Below are positions 6,703-12,641 of a stretch of DNA of 12,641 nt, piece after piece. This DNA comes from an uncultured Opitutia bacterium (GTDB taxonomy: Bacteria; Verrucomicrobiota; Verrucomicrobiia; Opitutales; UBA953): the NCBI GenBank assembly GCA_903910245.1, contig CAIVYX010000209.1:1-12641 (forward strand), in the 5' to 3' direction. The notes under the pieces were generated by a model. It searched no databases. It was not told the origin of the DNA and saw only the letters and a list, made by a program, of their open reading frames with translations. Positions within the stretch are counted from its first letter, which is position 1. Every line of letters begins with the position of its first letter. Made by a program: the position numbers and the translations under genes.

Positions 6703-7539
6703 GTGAGAACTCGACTGCTCAGCCTGTCTGTCCGCTGGGTAGCGTGTCTCATCGCACTCGGTGGCTTCGCGCAATCACGGGTACCTTCCGCCCCGGCGCT
6801 CGATCAGCTGACGCCCGAGCAAGGCCTGGCCTTTCTCGCAGGCTTCCGTCACTCCCGACTGAACGGCGACCTTTGCCTGCGCTTCGAGGTCGTCCACAAG
6901 CCGCGCAAAGGCGAATCGCTACCCGCGGTCAAAGGCACGCTCTGGGCCTCGACCCAGGGCGATGCCCAACTCCTTCGCGGAGAGATCAAGGACGCCCAAG
7001 GTAAGCCGTCCTTGGCCTTCATCACCTTCAAGTCGGCCCAGATCAGCCATGTCTGGGTCTCCCGCCACGGCGCCCCCGCCCACGAACTCGACAACAAGAC
7101 TCCGCTCATCCCGCTGGCCGACGGACTCATCCTCTCGCCCTTCGACCTCCAGCTCCCCTTCACGCATTGGCCCGCCACGGCCTACCTGACCACCGAGAAA
7201 CGTCGACGTCCGGTGCACACCTTCGACGCGCTCAATCAGGTCGGCCACGAACCCGCGAAGGTGAACTACGCGATCGACCATGTCTACGGTGTGCTCATCC
7301 AGGCGAGCTGCTTCGACACGAACGGCAAGAAGACCCGCACACTTCAGGTCGAGGAATTCTCGAAGGTCGACGAGCAGTGGATGCTCGCCGCGTGCAGCCT
7401 GCTCGACGAAACCACGCGCGACGCCGACCTGCTCCGCATCACCGAAGCCGCGCTCGGCGGAAGTTTCGCGCCGCAGATCTTCGAACCCGCCACGCTCGCG
7501 CAACCCGCCGCCACACCGGCTAACTTCAAGAAACTGTGA
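6703..7539 (+). CDS. secreted LolA-like protein (outer-membrane lipoprotein-sorting-like)
   Basis: A 278-residue exported protein. Residues 1-24 are a signal peptide (basic M-R-T-R, hydrophobic 12-22, A-Q-S before the mature part). The mature protein is beta-rich. The segment S-P-F-D-L-Q-L-P-F-T-H-W (145-156), a following R-R-R-P-V-H-T-F, and D-E-Q-W-M near 223-227 then D-E-T-T-R-D (235-240) fit the pattern I associate with Opitutae proteins annotated as outer-membrane lipoprotein-sorting proteins (LolA-like, PF17131). The assignment is by remembered pattern, so the fold is likely but the function is not shown. Cargo could be lipoproteins or another lipid. The start is GTG at 6703, 6 nt after secG. 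The gene overlaps the next start (GTGA). Confidence 0.65.
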   Translation: MRTRLLSLSVRWVACLIALGGFAQSRVPSAPALDQLTPEQGLAFLAGFRHSRLNGDLCLRFEVVHKPRKGESLPAVKGTLWASTQGDAQLLRGEIKDAQGKPSLAFITFKSAQISHVWVSRHGAPAHELDNKTPLIPLADGLILSPFDLQLPFTHWPATAYLTTEKRRRPVHTFDALNQVGHEPAKVNYAIDHVYGVLIQASCFDTNGKKTRTLQVEEFSKVDEQWMLAACSLLDETTRDADLLRITEAALGGSFAPQIFEPATLAQPAATPANFKKL

Positions 7540-8297
7540 AGACCCGAGTCACCGCCGCCCAAGTCGCCCGCTATTGCGACCTGCTCACCAACGGTAAGCA
7601 CATCGCCGACTTCGAAGGCTCCCGCAACGGCCTCCAGCACAAGGGTACACGCCCAGTGCGCAAGGTCGGCGCGGCCGTGGACGCGGGCGCTAAAGTCTTC
7701 GCCGAAGCCGCCCGCCGCGGCGTCGATTTCCTGATCGTCCACCACGGGATGTATTGGCGCCCGGTCTCGCCCGAACGCGAGGTCCGCAAGCTCCGCAAAG
7801 CTGCGCTGAAGAAGACCGGTCTGTCGCTCTACTCCAGCCACCTGCCGCTCGACGCTCATCCCGCCATCGGCAACAACGCGCTCATCGCCCAGGATCTAGG
7901 ACTCAAGGTCGTGGATTGGTTTGTGGATTACGAAGGCCTGCCCATCGCCTGCATCTGCAAAGGTATCTCACGCGCCACGCTGCGCAAGCGCCTCAAGGCG
8001 TCCTACCCGCAGACCTATAAGGGCATCGAGTTTGGATCGGCCAACCCGAAGAAGATCGCCATCCTCAGCGGTAGCGGCCGCAGCGCCCTCGATCACCTCA
8101 AGGCCGAAGCTTGCGATACGCTCATCACCGGCGAGCTCCGCGAAGAACATTTCAACGAAGCGCACGAACAGGGATGGAACCTCTATCCCTGTGGACATTA
8201 CGCCACCGAGACCTGGGGCGTGAAGGCCCTCGCCGCCGCGGTAGCCGCAGAGTTCGGCGTGAAGTGGGAATTCATCCCCACCGGCAATCCGCTCTGA
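7536..8297 (+). CDS. Nif3/YbgI-family dinuclear metal protein
   Basis: A 253-residue member of the NIF3 (DUF34) family, toroidal hexamers with a dinuclear metal site. All five ligands expected from E. coli YbgI are present at matching spacing: H69 and H70 in I-V-H-H-G, D106 in S-H-L-P-L-D-A-H, H221 in G-H-Y-A-T-E, and E225 in the same motif. The family's N-G-L-Q is at 31-34, and G-N-N-A-L-I-A (112-118) is also typical. The family has been annotated as GTP cyclohydrolase I type 2 and as a metal chaperone or insertase, but its role is not settled. The start is GTG at 7536, sharing 4 nt with the preceding gene. The stop (TGA) shares one base with the ATG of the GluQRS-like gene, so three genes are chained by overlap. 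Confidence 0.9.
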   Translation: MKTRVTAAQVARYCDLLTNGKHIADFEGSRNGLQHKGTRPVRKVGAAVDAGAKVFAEAARRGVDFLIVHHGMYWRPVSPEREVRKLRKAALKKTGLSLYSSHLPLDAHPAIGNNALIAQDLGLKVVDWFVDYEGLPIACICKGISRATLRKRLKASYPQTYKGIEFGSANPKKIAILSGSGRSALDHLKAEACDTLITGELREEHFNEAHEQGWNLYPCGHYATETWGVKALAAAVAAEFGVKWEFIPTGNPL

Positions 8298-9139
8298 TGA
8301 GCCCCGGACGGCTAGCCCCGACTCCGACCGGCTATCTGCACGTCGGCCACGCCCGCACGTTCGCTCTCGCCGCCCAACGCGCCACTGGCGGGACGCTGAT
8401 CTACCGCACCGAAGACCTCGATGCGGGACGATGCCGACCCGAGTTCGCCGCCGCCGCCATCGAAGACCTGCGCTGGCTCGGACTGAGATGGTCGGAGGTA
8501 CCCGACGTCGGCGGCCCGCACGCCCCCTACGTGCAATCGCTGCGTCTGCCCTGGTTCCTTGAGGTCTGGCAGAAGCTGCAAGCTGCTGGCGTCCTCTACC
8601 CGTGCGATAAGTCCCGTAAGGATGTCGAACGGAGTCTGATGGCCCCGCACGCCGAAGATGACGCCGAGCCTATCTTCCCGCCGGCCCTGCGTCCTTCGCT
8701 CGACGCTGGACGCGGAGCCCGCGAACCCGGCCCGACCAACTGGCGCTTCCGCGTCCCCGATGGCGAGACGATCACGTTCGTGGATGCGTTCCAAGGCCCG
8801 CAGACGTTCGTGGCTGGCCGAGATTTCGGCGACTTCCTCGTCTGGCGTAAGGACGGCTTCCCCGCCTACGAACTCGCGGTCGTCGCCGACGACCACGCCA
8901 TGGGCATCACCGAAGTCGTGCGTGGTGCCGACCTCCTGCTTTCGACGGCTCGTCAACTCCTGCTCTATCGCGCGCTCGGCTGGACACCGCCCTCCTGGGC
9001 GCACGCACCGCTCATCGTCGACGCCGACGGCAAGCGTCTCGCCAAGCGTACGGCCGGACTCTCGATCCGGGAACTCCGCCAAAAAGGAAAGACGCCGGAG
9101 GAAGTCCTCGCGGCGTCTTTGCAACAGCTGCTGAGCTGA
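8297..9139 (+). CDS. gluQ: glutamyl-Q tRNA(Asp) synthetase-like protein (GluQRS)
   Basis: A 280-residue class I synthetase fragment that lacks an anticodon-binding domain, as expected for GluQRS, which attaches glutamate to queuosine at position 34 of tRNA(Asp). The HIGH-type motif is H-V-G-H (15-18) after R-L-A-P-T-P-T-G; Y-R-T-E-D-L-D (36-42) binds the amino acid; the KMSKS equivalent is K-R-L-A-K-R (246-251). Y-E-L-A-V-V-A-D-D-H and E-V-V-R-G-A-D-L-L are typical. Y-P-C at 101-103 retains only one of the cysteines of the usual zinc site (C-x-C becomes C-D-K), so zinc binding appears lost. The frame continues upstream to 8111 inside nif3, but ATG 8297 places the motif correctly and overlaps the nif3 TGA. 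A truncated GluRS paralogue with another substrate is the alternative. Confidence 0.82.
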   Translation: MSPGRLAPTPTGYLHVGHARTFALAAQRATGGTLIYRTEDLDAGRCRPEFAAAAIEDLRWLGLRWSEVPDVGGPHAPYVQSLRLPWFLEVWQKLQAAGVLYPCDKSRKDVERSLMAPHAEDDAEPIFPPALRPSLDAGRGAREPGPTNWRFRVPDGETITFVDAFQGPQTFVAGRDFGDFLVWRKDGFPAYELAVVADDHAMGITEVVRGADLLLSTARQLLLYRALGWTPPSWAHAPLIVDADGKRLAKRTAGLSIRELRQKGKTPEEVLAASLQQLLS

Positions 9140-9143
9140 AGGC

Positions 9144-9977
9144 TTACGCGCCCTTCTTCGTGTCGGCCGCCGCCTTGGGCGCAGCGCCCTTCGGAGCGGA
9201 GCTAGGAGCGGCAGTCGCCCCTGAGACGATCTTCTCGCGGAAAGCCTTGAAAGGCTTGGCCAGCGTCTCATCGCCTGCAGTGAGCGCCAACGCTTCGTCG
9301 ATATACTTCAACGCCTGCTCCTTAGCGGTCGGGTCAATCTGGATGAGGATGCGAGCCTTATTGAAAGGCAGCACCGCCTTGCGCGGGCCAGTGACGTCGG
9401 CGAATATCTCGTCGAGGGCGACCTCCGCTGACTTGAAATCCTTAGCTGCGATGGCGTCGTTAATCTTCTGGCCGAGCACGCGGCTCTTGGCCGAACGGTC
9501 GGCCGTGGATTTCTGTTCCTGTTCGAGGGCCGTCTTGCCTTCGGGCGTGTTCTTGAACGAGGCGAGCTTTTCGAGGTATTCCTTGGCGTTCTGACCGCCA
9601 AAACCGACGGTCTTGCCGAACACTTCGCCCGACTTGGCGTCGATGAGCAATACCGTGGGGAAGCCCGAGATACCGAACTTCTTCGAGAGCTCCGCGTTCT
9701 TGGCCTTCAGTTCAGGAGCCTGCGGCGTCTTGCGCGGATAATCCAGTTCGACGAGCACATACTTAGAGGCGACCGCGGCGAACTCGGCTGACTCGAAGAC
9801 TACCTTATGCAACTGAATGCAGGGTGGGCACCAGTCGCTGCCGGTGAAGTCGACGAGCACAGGCTTGTTCTCCTTGATGCCCTTAGCCTTGGCGGCGTCG
9901 AGGTCGGTCAACCAGGTGACATCGGCACGTGCCGTGATGGTCGCGAGGAATAGGAGAGTCAGGATGAGTTTCTTCAT
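9144..9977 (-). CDS. secreted thioredoxin-fold protein, CPPC active site (second of pair)
   Basis: A 277-residue exported thioredoxin-like protein. Signal peptide 1-18 (M-K-K, hydrophobic 4-12, A-R-A-D). Thioredoxin fold about 20-140, with D-F-T-G-S-D-W-C-P-P-C (active-site C50 and C53) and the cis-proline loop G-F-P-T (P107). Residues about 145-250 are helical, and the last 30 residues are Ala/Pro/Lys-rich, low complexity. Expected to act as a dithiol oxidoreductase outside the cytoplasm; the partner is unknown. It lies 8 nt downstream of a paralogue and is probably co-transcribed with it; no Shine-Dalgarno precedes its ATG, suggesting coupling. It converges on the GluQRS-like gene with a 4-nt gap. 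Confidence 0.88.
   Translation of the reverse strand: MKKLILTLLFLATITARADVTWLTDLDAAKAKGIKENKPVLVDFTGSDWCPPCIQLHKVVFESAEFAAVASKYVLVELDYPRKTPQAPELKAKNAELSKKFGISGFPTVLLIDAKSGEVFGKTVGFGGQNAKEYLEKLASFKNTPEGKTALEQEQKSTADRSAKSRVLGQKINDAIAAKDFKSAEVALDEIFADVTGPRKAVLPFNKARILIQIDPTAKEQALKYIDEALALTAGDETLAKPFKAFREKIVSGATAAPSSAPKGAAPKAAADTKKGA
9828..9857. repeat. 30-bp direct repeat, copy 1 (inside CPPC thioredoxin gene)
   Basis: These 30 bases are identical to 10625-10654. Both encode the strand leading into the active site (V-D-F-T-G-S-D-W-C region). The identity includes third-codon positions, whereas the flanking DNA differs, so it is more than protein conservation alone would require. Confidence 0.85.
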
Positions 9978-9985
9978 AAGAGAGA

Positions 9986-10780
9986 TTATTTCTTGTCCTT
10001 GTCGGCGGCCTTCGCGGCGGCGACTTGGGCGCGGAATTCCTTCAGTTCGCTGGTGAGGTCAGCGGGATTATCCGCGATGATTTCGTCAAGGACCTTGAGC
10101 ACGGCGGTGTGGTCGCCCGGCTTGCAGGCCTGAACGCTACCCACGCGGGCGTTGACGGAGAGGGTCACCTTAGCGGCGCCAGTGAGGGCCTTGTCCTTGA
10201 TGAACTTGGCGATCGCGGCCTCGGCAGCAGCGAGGTCCTTCTTCTCAAGGAGAGGCGTGATGAGCTTTTCAAGTTCTTCGCCGTAGCCACGCACGAGAAC
10301 TTCGTCCTTCTTGCCCTGGGAGAACTTGGCCTTTCCTTCGGAGGTATTGGATTTCATCAGGTCGGCGAGGTGGGCGAGATACTTCACCGGTCCGCCAGCC
10401 TCATAGCCCGTCTGGGCGAAGGGCTCGCCATTTGAATCGAGCAGCATAATCGTCGGGAAACCCTCGATGCCGAACTTCTCGGAGAGGGCCTTGTTCTTGG
10501 CCTTCACCTCTGCGCTCTGCTTCTTCTTCTGAGGGTAGTCGAGTTCGACGAGCACGAAATCCTTAGTGGCCGCGGCGAACTCCTTCTGGTCAAAGACCTC
10601 CTTCTTCAGGCGGATGCACCAGCCGCACCAGTCGCTGCCGGTGAAGTCGACGAGGATCGCCTTCTTCTCGGCCTTGGCGACCTTGATGCCCTCATCGAGG
10701 TCGGTGAGCCAACCATCGGCGGCGGAAAGGGAGAGGACGCTCAGGCACAGAGCGACAGCAGCGAGGGAAAGGCGGGGCAT
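9986..10780 (-). CDS. secreted thioredoxin-fold protein, CGWC active site (first of pair)
   Basis: A 264-residue exported thioredoxin-like protein, paralogous to the next gene downstream. Signal peptide about 1-21 (M-P-R, hydrophobic 5-19, S-A-A-D). Thioredoxin fold about 22-140, with D-F-T-G-S-D-W-C-G-W-C (C52 and C55) and cis-proline G-F-P-T (P109). A helical C-terminal part (about 145-250) ends in K-A-A-D-K-D-K-K. The W-C-G-W-C form is common in secreted thioredoxin-like proteins of Verrucomicrobiota and Planctomycetota. Likely envelope thiol-disulfide exchange; substrate unknown. The ATG at 10780 is chosen because it starts the signal peptide and no other start is available nearby. That ATG sits inside a perfect hairpin (see 10775-10795). 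First gene of a two-gene operon. Confidence 0.89.
   Translation of the reverse strand: MPRLSLAAVALCLSVLSLSAADGWLTDLDEGIKVAKAEKKAILVDFTGSDWCGWCIRLKKEVFDQKEFAAATKDFVLVELDYPQKKKQSAEVKAKNKALSEKFGIEGFPTIMLLDSNGEPFAQTGYEAGGPVKYLAHLADLMKSNTSEGKAKFSQGKKDEVLVRGYGEELEKLITPLLEKKDLAAAEAAIAKFIKDKALTGAAKVTLSVNARVGSVQACKPGDHTAVLKVLDEIIADNPADLTSELKEFRAQVAAAKAADKDKK
10625..10654. repeat. 30-bp direct repeat, copy 2 (inside CGWC thioredoxin gene)
   Basis: Identical to 9828-9857, at the codons leading into the active-site cysteines. Consistent with duplication followed by local gene conversion or strong codon constraint. Confidence 0.85.
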
Positions 10781-10795
10781 CCCCCAAGGATGCCC
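10775..10795 (-). promoter_or_regulatory. hairpin enclosing the thioredoxin start codon
   Basis: In the mRNA sense (minus strand) an 8-base arm GGGCATCC is followed by a 5-base loop TTGGG and the exact complement GGATGCCC. The start ATG lies within the second arm, paired to CAT of the first, and the only G-rich stretch that could contact the ribosome is in the loop and adjoining arm. Such a structure would hide the initiation site. Regulation (thermosensor, protein or small-molecule control) is inference; the pairing itself is directly visible. Confidence 0.5.
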
Positions 10796-10844
10796 TACAG
10801 CCTAAACGAGGCAACCTGCAATCAGCCAACCCTGCGTTGCCAAT
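10781..10844. promoter_or_regulatory. divergent intergenic region, thioredoxin operon / CbiX-like gene
   Basis: These 64 bp lie between two outward-facing genes and should hold both promoters. Besides the start-codon hairpin on the left there is an inverted repeat, GGCAAC at 10810-10815 and GTTGCC at 10836-10841, with 20 nt between arms, ending 3 nt before the CbiX-like ATG. No clear -35/-10 pair or Shine-Dalgarno could be assigned. Confidence 0.4.
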
Positions 10845-11843
10845 ATGAAGTTTATCCCTCACTTAACCCCCATGGCTGGCACCCGCATTATCCTCGTCGA
10901 CAACGGTTCCTACGAACCTGCGGCAACGTTAGCCCTGCGGGGACTGGCCCAGGAAGTCAGCAAGCTCATCGGCCAACCCGTTCTGCCGGTCTCGACGATG
11001 CATTCGACGAAGATCGACCCTGCCCTGCTCGGCGGTATCCCGGCGGTCATCTTCGAAGGCGCCGTGCAACAGGCCAAACTCGATGGCATCGACGAACTGG
11101 TCGTGCTCCCGCTCTTCATCGGACCCAGCCGCGCGATCACCGAATACCTCCCCAAGGTCTTCGCAGACACCCAACCCGGCGCGATGAAACTCAGCATCCG
11201 CGAACCGCTCTTCGGGCCCGAGCTGGTGACCATGCTAAGCGACAACCTGAAGTCGACCGGTTGGACCAAGGGTAGCGGTACGGTCTACCTTTGCGATCAC
11301 GGCTCCCCCATTCCTGAAGTGACGCGTTGCCGTAACTTCTTCGCCTTCTCTCTGCGTAATCAGCTGGGACTGAAGGACGATGAGTTGATCGCCTGTTCCA
11401 TGGAACGACGCGAAGGCGCGGAGTATGACTTCAATAAGCCCTTGCTCGAAGACGCGCTGCAACAGGCCAAGGGCGAGGTCGTCATCCTGATGCTCTTCCT
11501 CCTCCCGGGCCGTCATGCCGGAGGGGACGGCGACGTCGCGACCATCGTCAAGGAGCACGCCCCCGAAGGTCTGCGCTGGAAGCTCAGCCCGTTGCTCGGC
11601 ACCCACCCCGCCCTGCCCGCGCTGCTCTCCCGTCGACACCTTCACTCTCCCAATTTCAGGACCACCAAGATTGCGGCCATCACCGCGCTGCTCGCCACGG
11701 GATTGCTGCCCGTCTTAGGCAGCATACCCGCCCCGAAAGACCAAGGAACAGGCGAGAGCCTCATGATCTGGCTCGGAGCATTTGCCGTGATCTTCACGAT
11801 CCTCTTCCTCTTCTTACGGGCTAAGGCCTGGAAGAAGTCCTGA
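10845..11843 (+). CDS. CbiX-like sirohydrochlorin chelatase with C-terminal membrane tail
   Basis: A 332-residue two-domain CbiX-type protein (or 323 from the ATG at 10872). CbiX inserts Co2+ or Fe2+ into sirohydrochlorin. The first half begins I-I-L-V-D-N-G-S (N20 where the metal-binding His of H-G-S would be) and has L-P-L-F-I-G-P-S-R-A-I (89-98) without the second His. The second half carries both: D-H-G-S (H152) and L-L-P-G-R-H-A-G-G-D (H224). So only the C-terminal half looks catalytic. After about residue 270 come two predicted membrane segments (about 275-294 and 305-326) and a basic end R-A-K-A-W-K-K-S, which would tether it to the membrane. Convergent cobA (2-nt gap) makes precorrin-2, supporting a tetrapyrrole role. 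Cobalt versus iron cannot be told. Confidence 0.75.
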   Translation: MKFIPHLTPMAGTRIILVDNGSYEPAATLALRGLAQEVSKLIGQPVLPVSTMHSTKIDPALLGGIPAVIFEGAVQQAKLDGIDELVVLPLFIGPSRAITEYLPKVFADTQPGAMKLSIREPLFGPELVTMLSDNLKSTGWTKGSGTVYLCDHGSPIPEVTRCRNFFAFSLRNQLGLKDDELIACSMERREGAEYDFNKPLLEDALQQAKGEVVILMLFLLPGRHAGGDGDVATIVKEHAPEGLRWKLSPLLGTHPALPALLSRRHLHSPNFRTTKIAAITALLATGLLPVLGSIPAPKDQGTGESLMIWLGAFAVIFTILFLFLRAKAWKKS

Positions 11844-11845
11844 AC

Positions 11846-12613
11846 TCAGGCGAACGCCGCGATGCGGCCCATGAGGCCGGCATGACGAGGCGGAGCGACG
11901 ACCGCGCCGACGACCGCGATGAGCGGCGTGGGCAGGATGGAAACGTCGACCTTGCCTGAAGCGAGATCGGTCAGCGTGGTGAGCACGTCCGACGCGCCAT
12001 CCTGCGAGACCTTTGAAAGTAAACGAATCGGTAAATCGCCCTGAGCGCCCGCGGCGATGAGCTTCACAGCGACTGACGGCAAGGCCTTCGCACCCATGTA
12101 AAGACAGAGCGTGGCGCCCGTCTCGATGTGAGCTTTCCAATTCTGATCAGTGCCATCGGCGCAGTGGCCGGTGAGGAATGTGACTGAAGCGGCCTTGCCG
12201 CGATGCGTCAACGGGAACGCGGCATCCGCGCCCGCAGCCGTCGCCGCAGTAATACCCGGCACGACTTCAAAAGGAATGCCATGGGCGGCGAGATGGTCCA
12301 TCTCTTCGCCGAGACGACCGAAAATACCAGGGTCGCCACCTTTGAGCCGGACGATGAGACCACCCTGACGCGCTTCCCGCACGATCACGGCGTTGATCTC
12401 GTCCTGAGTCATCGAGTGGACCCCGCAGCGCTTCCCGACCGGCACAATCTTGGTCGTCGCCGGAATCTCTTCCAAAAGGGCATCCCCCGGCAGGGCGTCG
12501 TGGATGACGACATCCGCCTGCTTGAGCAGGCGCAGACCTCTGACGGTGATCAGGTCCGGGGCTCCGGGTCCTGCACCGACGAAGGCCACCCGGCCGATGT
12601 CACAATTTACCAT
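11846..12613 (-). CDS. cobA: uroporphyrinogen-III C-methyltransferase (SUMT, CobA)
   Basis: Adds methyl groups from SAM to C2 and C7 of uroporphyrinogen III to give precorrin-2, the branch point to siroheme and cobamides. The 255 residues are one standard SUMT domain, without the CysG dehydrogenase/chelatase part. Motifs: V-G-A-G-P-G-A-P-D-L-I-T (12-23), V-G-K-R-C-G-V-H-S (59-67) with Q-D-E-I-N (70-74), R-L-K-G-G-D-P-G-I-F-G-R (89-100), V-V-P-G-I-T-A-A (117-124), P-L-T-H-R (134-138), F-L-T-G-H (146-150) and L-Y-M-G (171-174). Gly96 stands where Phe or Tyr is usual (G-D-P-x-I-F). The ATG at 12613 is preceded by AT-rich DNA. The neighbouring CbiX-like gene would act two steps later; a precorrin-2 dehydrogenase must lie elsewhere. 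Confidence 0.94.
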   Translation of the reverse strand: MVNCDIGRVAFVGAGPGAPDLITVRGLRLLKQADVVIHDALPGDALLEEIPATTKIVPVGKRCGVHSMTQDEINAVIVREARQGGLIVRLKGGDPGIFGRLGEEMDHLAAHGIPFEVVPGITAATAAGADAAFPLTHRGKAASVTFLTGHCADGTDQNWKAHIETGATLCLYMGAKALPSVAVKLIAAGAQGDLPIRLLSKVSQDGASDVLTTLTDLASGKVDVSILPTPLIAVVGAVVAPPRHAGLMGRIAAFA

Positions 12614-12641
12614 TTATTTAAACTTGACCCCTATTTATGTA
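12614..12641 (-). promoter_or_regulatory. AT-rich leader of cobA
   Basis: The 28 bp before the cobA ATG are strikingly AT-rich in a GC-rich window. Read toward cobA they contain TACATAAAT and TTTAAATAA, either of which could be part of a promoter, and no Shine-Dalgarno. The window ends too soon to place a -35 box. Confidence 0.3.

Noticed and set aside
8111..8296. N-terminal extension of the GluQRS-like protein
   Set aside because: It lies entirely within nif3 in another frame, and the synthetase fold begins right after ATG 8297.
11235..11645. 136-residue minus-strand open frame opposite the CbiX-like gene
   Set aside because: Overlaps the conserved histidine motifs of the plus-strand gene; no domain seen.

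Overview
This is a dense, GC-rich stretch of bacterial chromosome, with 16 protein genes and almost no non-coding DNA. The gene content points to Verrucomicrobiota, probably the Opitutae side. The evidence is a pair of secreted thioredoxin-fold proteins with the D-F-T-G-S-D-W-C signature common in that group, a LolA-like secreted protein of a type I associate with Opitutae, and a SecG with an Ala/Pro tail. This is inference from protein style; there is no rRNA or ribosomal marker in the window. I see no mobile element, CRISPR array, tRNA or phage gene.

Layout. 50-1455 (+): pyrF (pyrimidine synthesis) and ispD (MEP isoprenoid pathway), overlapping by 4 nt. 1460-1927 (-): a small conserved-looking hypothetical gene that converges on ispD and diverges from menB. 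2019-4367 (+): menB (menaquinone), a YtqB/MnmM-type tRNA methyltransferase that starts inside menB, and a YfcH/TIGR01777 epimerase-like gene. 4410-6203 (+): a TPR + LysM lipoprotein, then recF 3 nt later. 6247-9139 (+): secG, a LolA-like secreted protein, a Nif3-family metal protein and a GluQRS-like synthetase, the last three junctions tightly packed or overlapping. 9144-10780 (-): two tandem thioredoxin-like paralogues. 10845-11843 (+): a CbiX-like chelatase with a membrane tail. 11846-12613 (-): cobA (SUMT), convergent with it.

How the genes relate. Most are housekeeping. The clearest functional pair is cobA and the CbiX-like gene, which fit successive steps of siroheme or cobamide synthesis (uroporphyrinogen III to precorrin-2, then metal insertion into sirohydrochlorin), though they are transcribed toward each other. 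menB and ispD both serve quinone/isoprenoid supply. The MnmM-like and GluQRS-like proteins both act on the tRNA anticodon wobble position. SecG, the LysM lipoprotein, the LolA-like protein and the thioredoxins are envelope or export functions.

I did not find an undescribed multi-gene system. The points most worth a second look are: a membrane-tailed CbiX-like protein whose catalytic histidines survive only in the C-terminal half; a perfect hairpin enclosing the start codon of the upstream thioredoxin gene; near absence of Shine-Dalgarno sequences; and three convergent gene pairs separated by only 2-4 nt.
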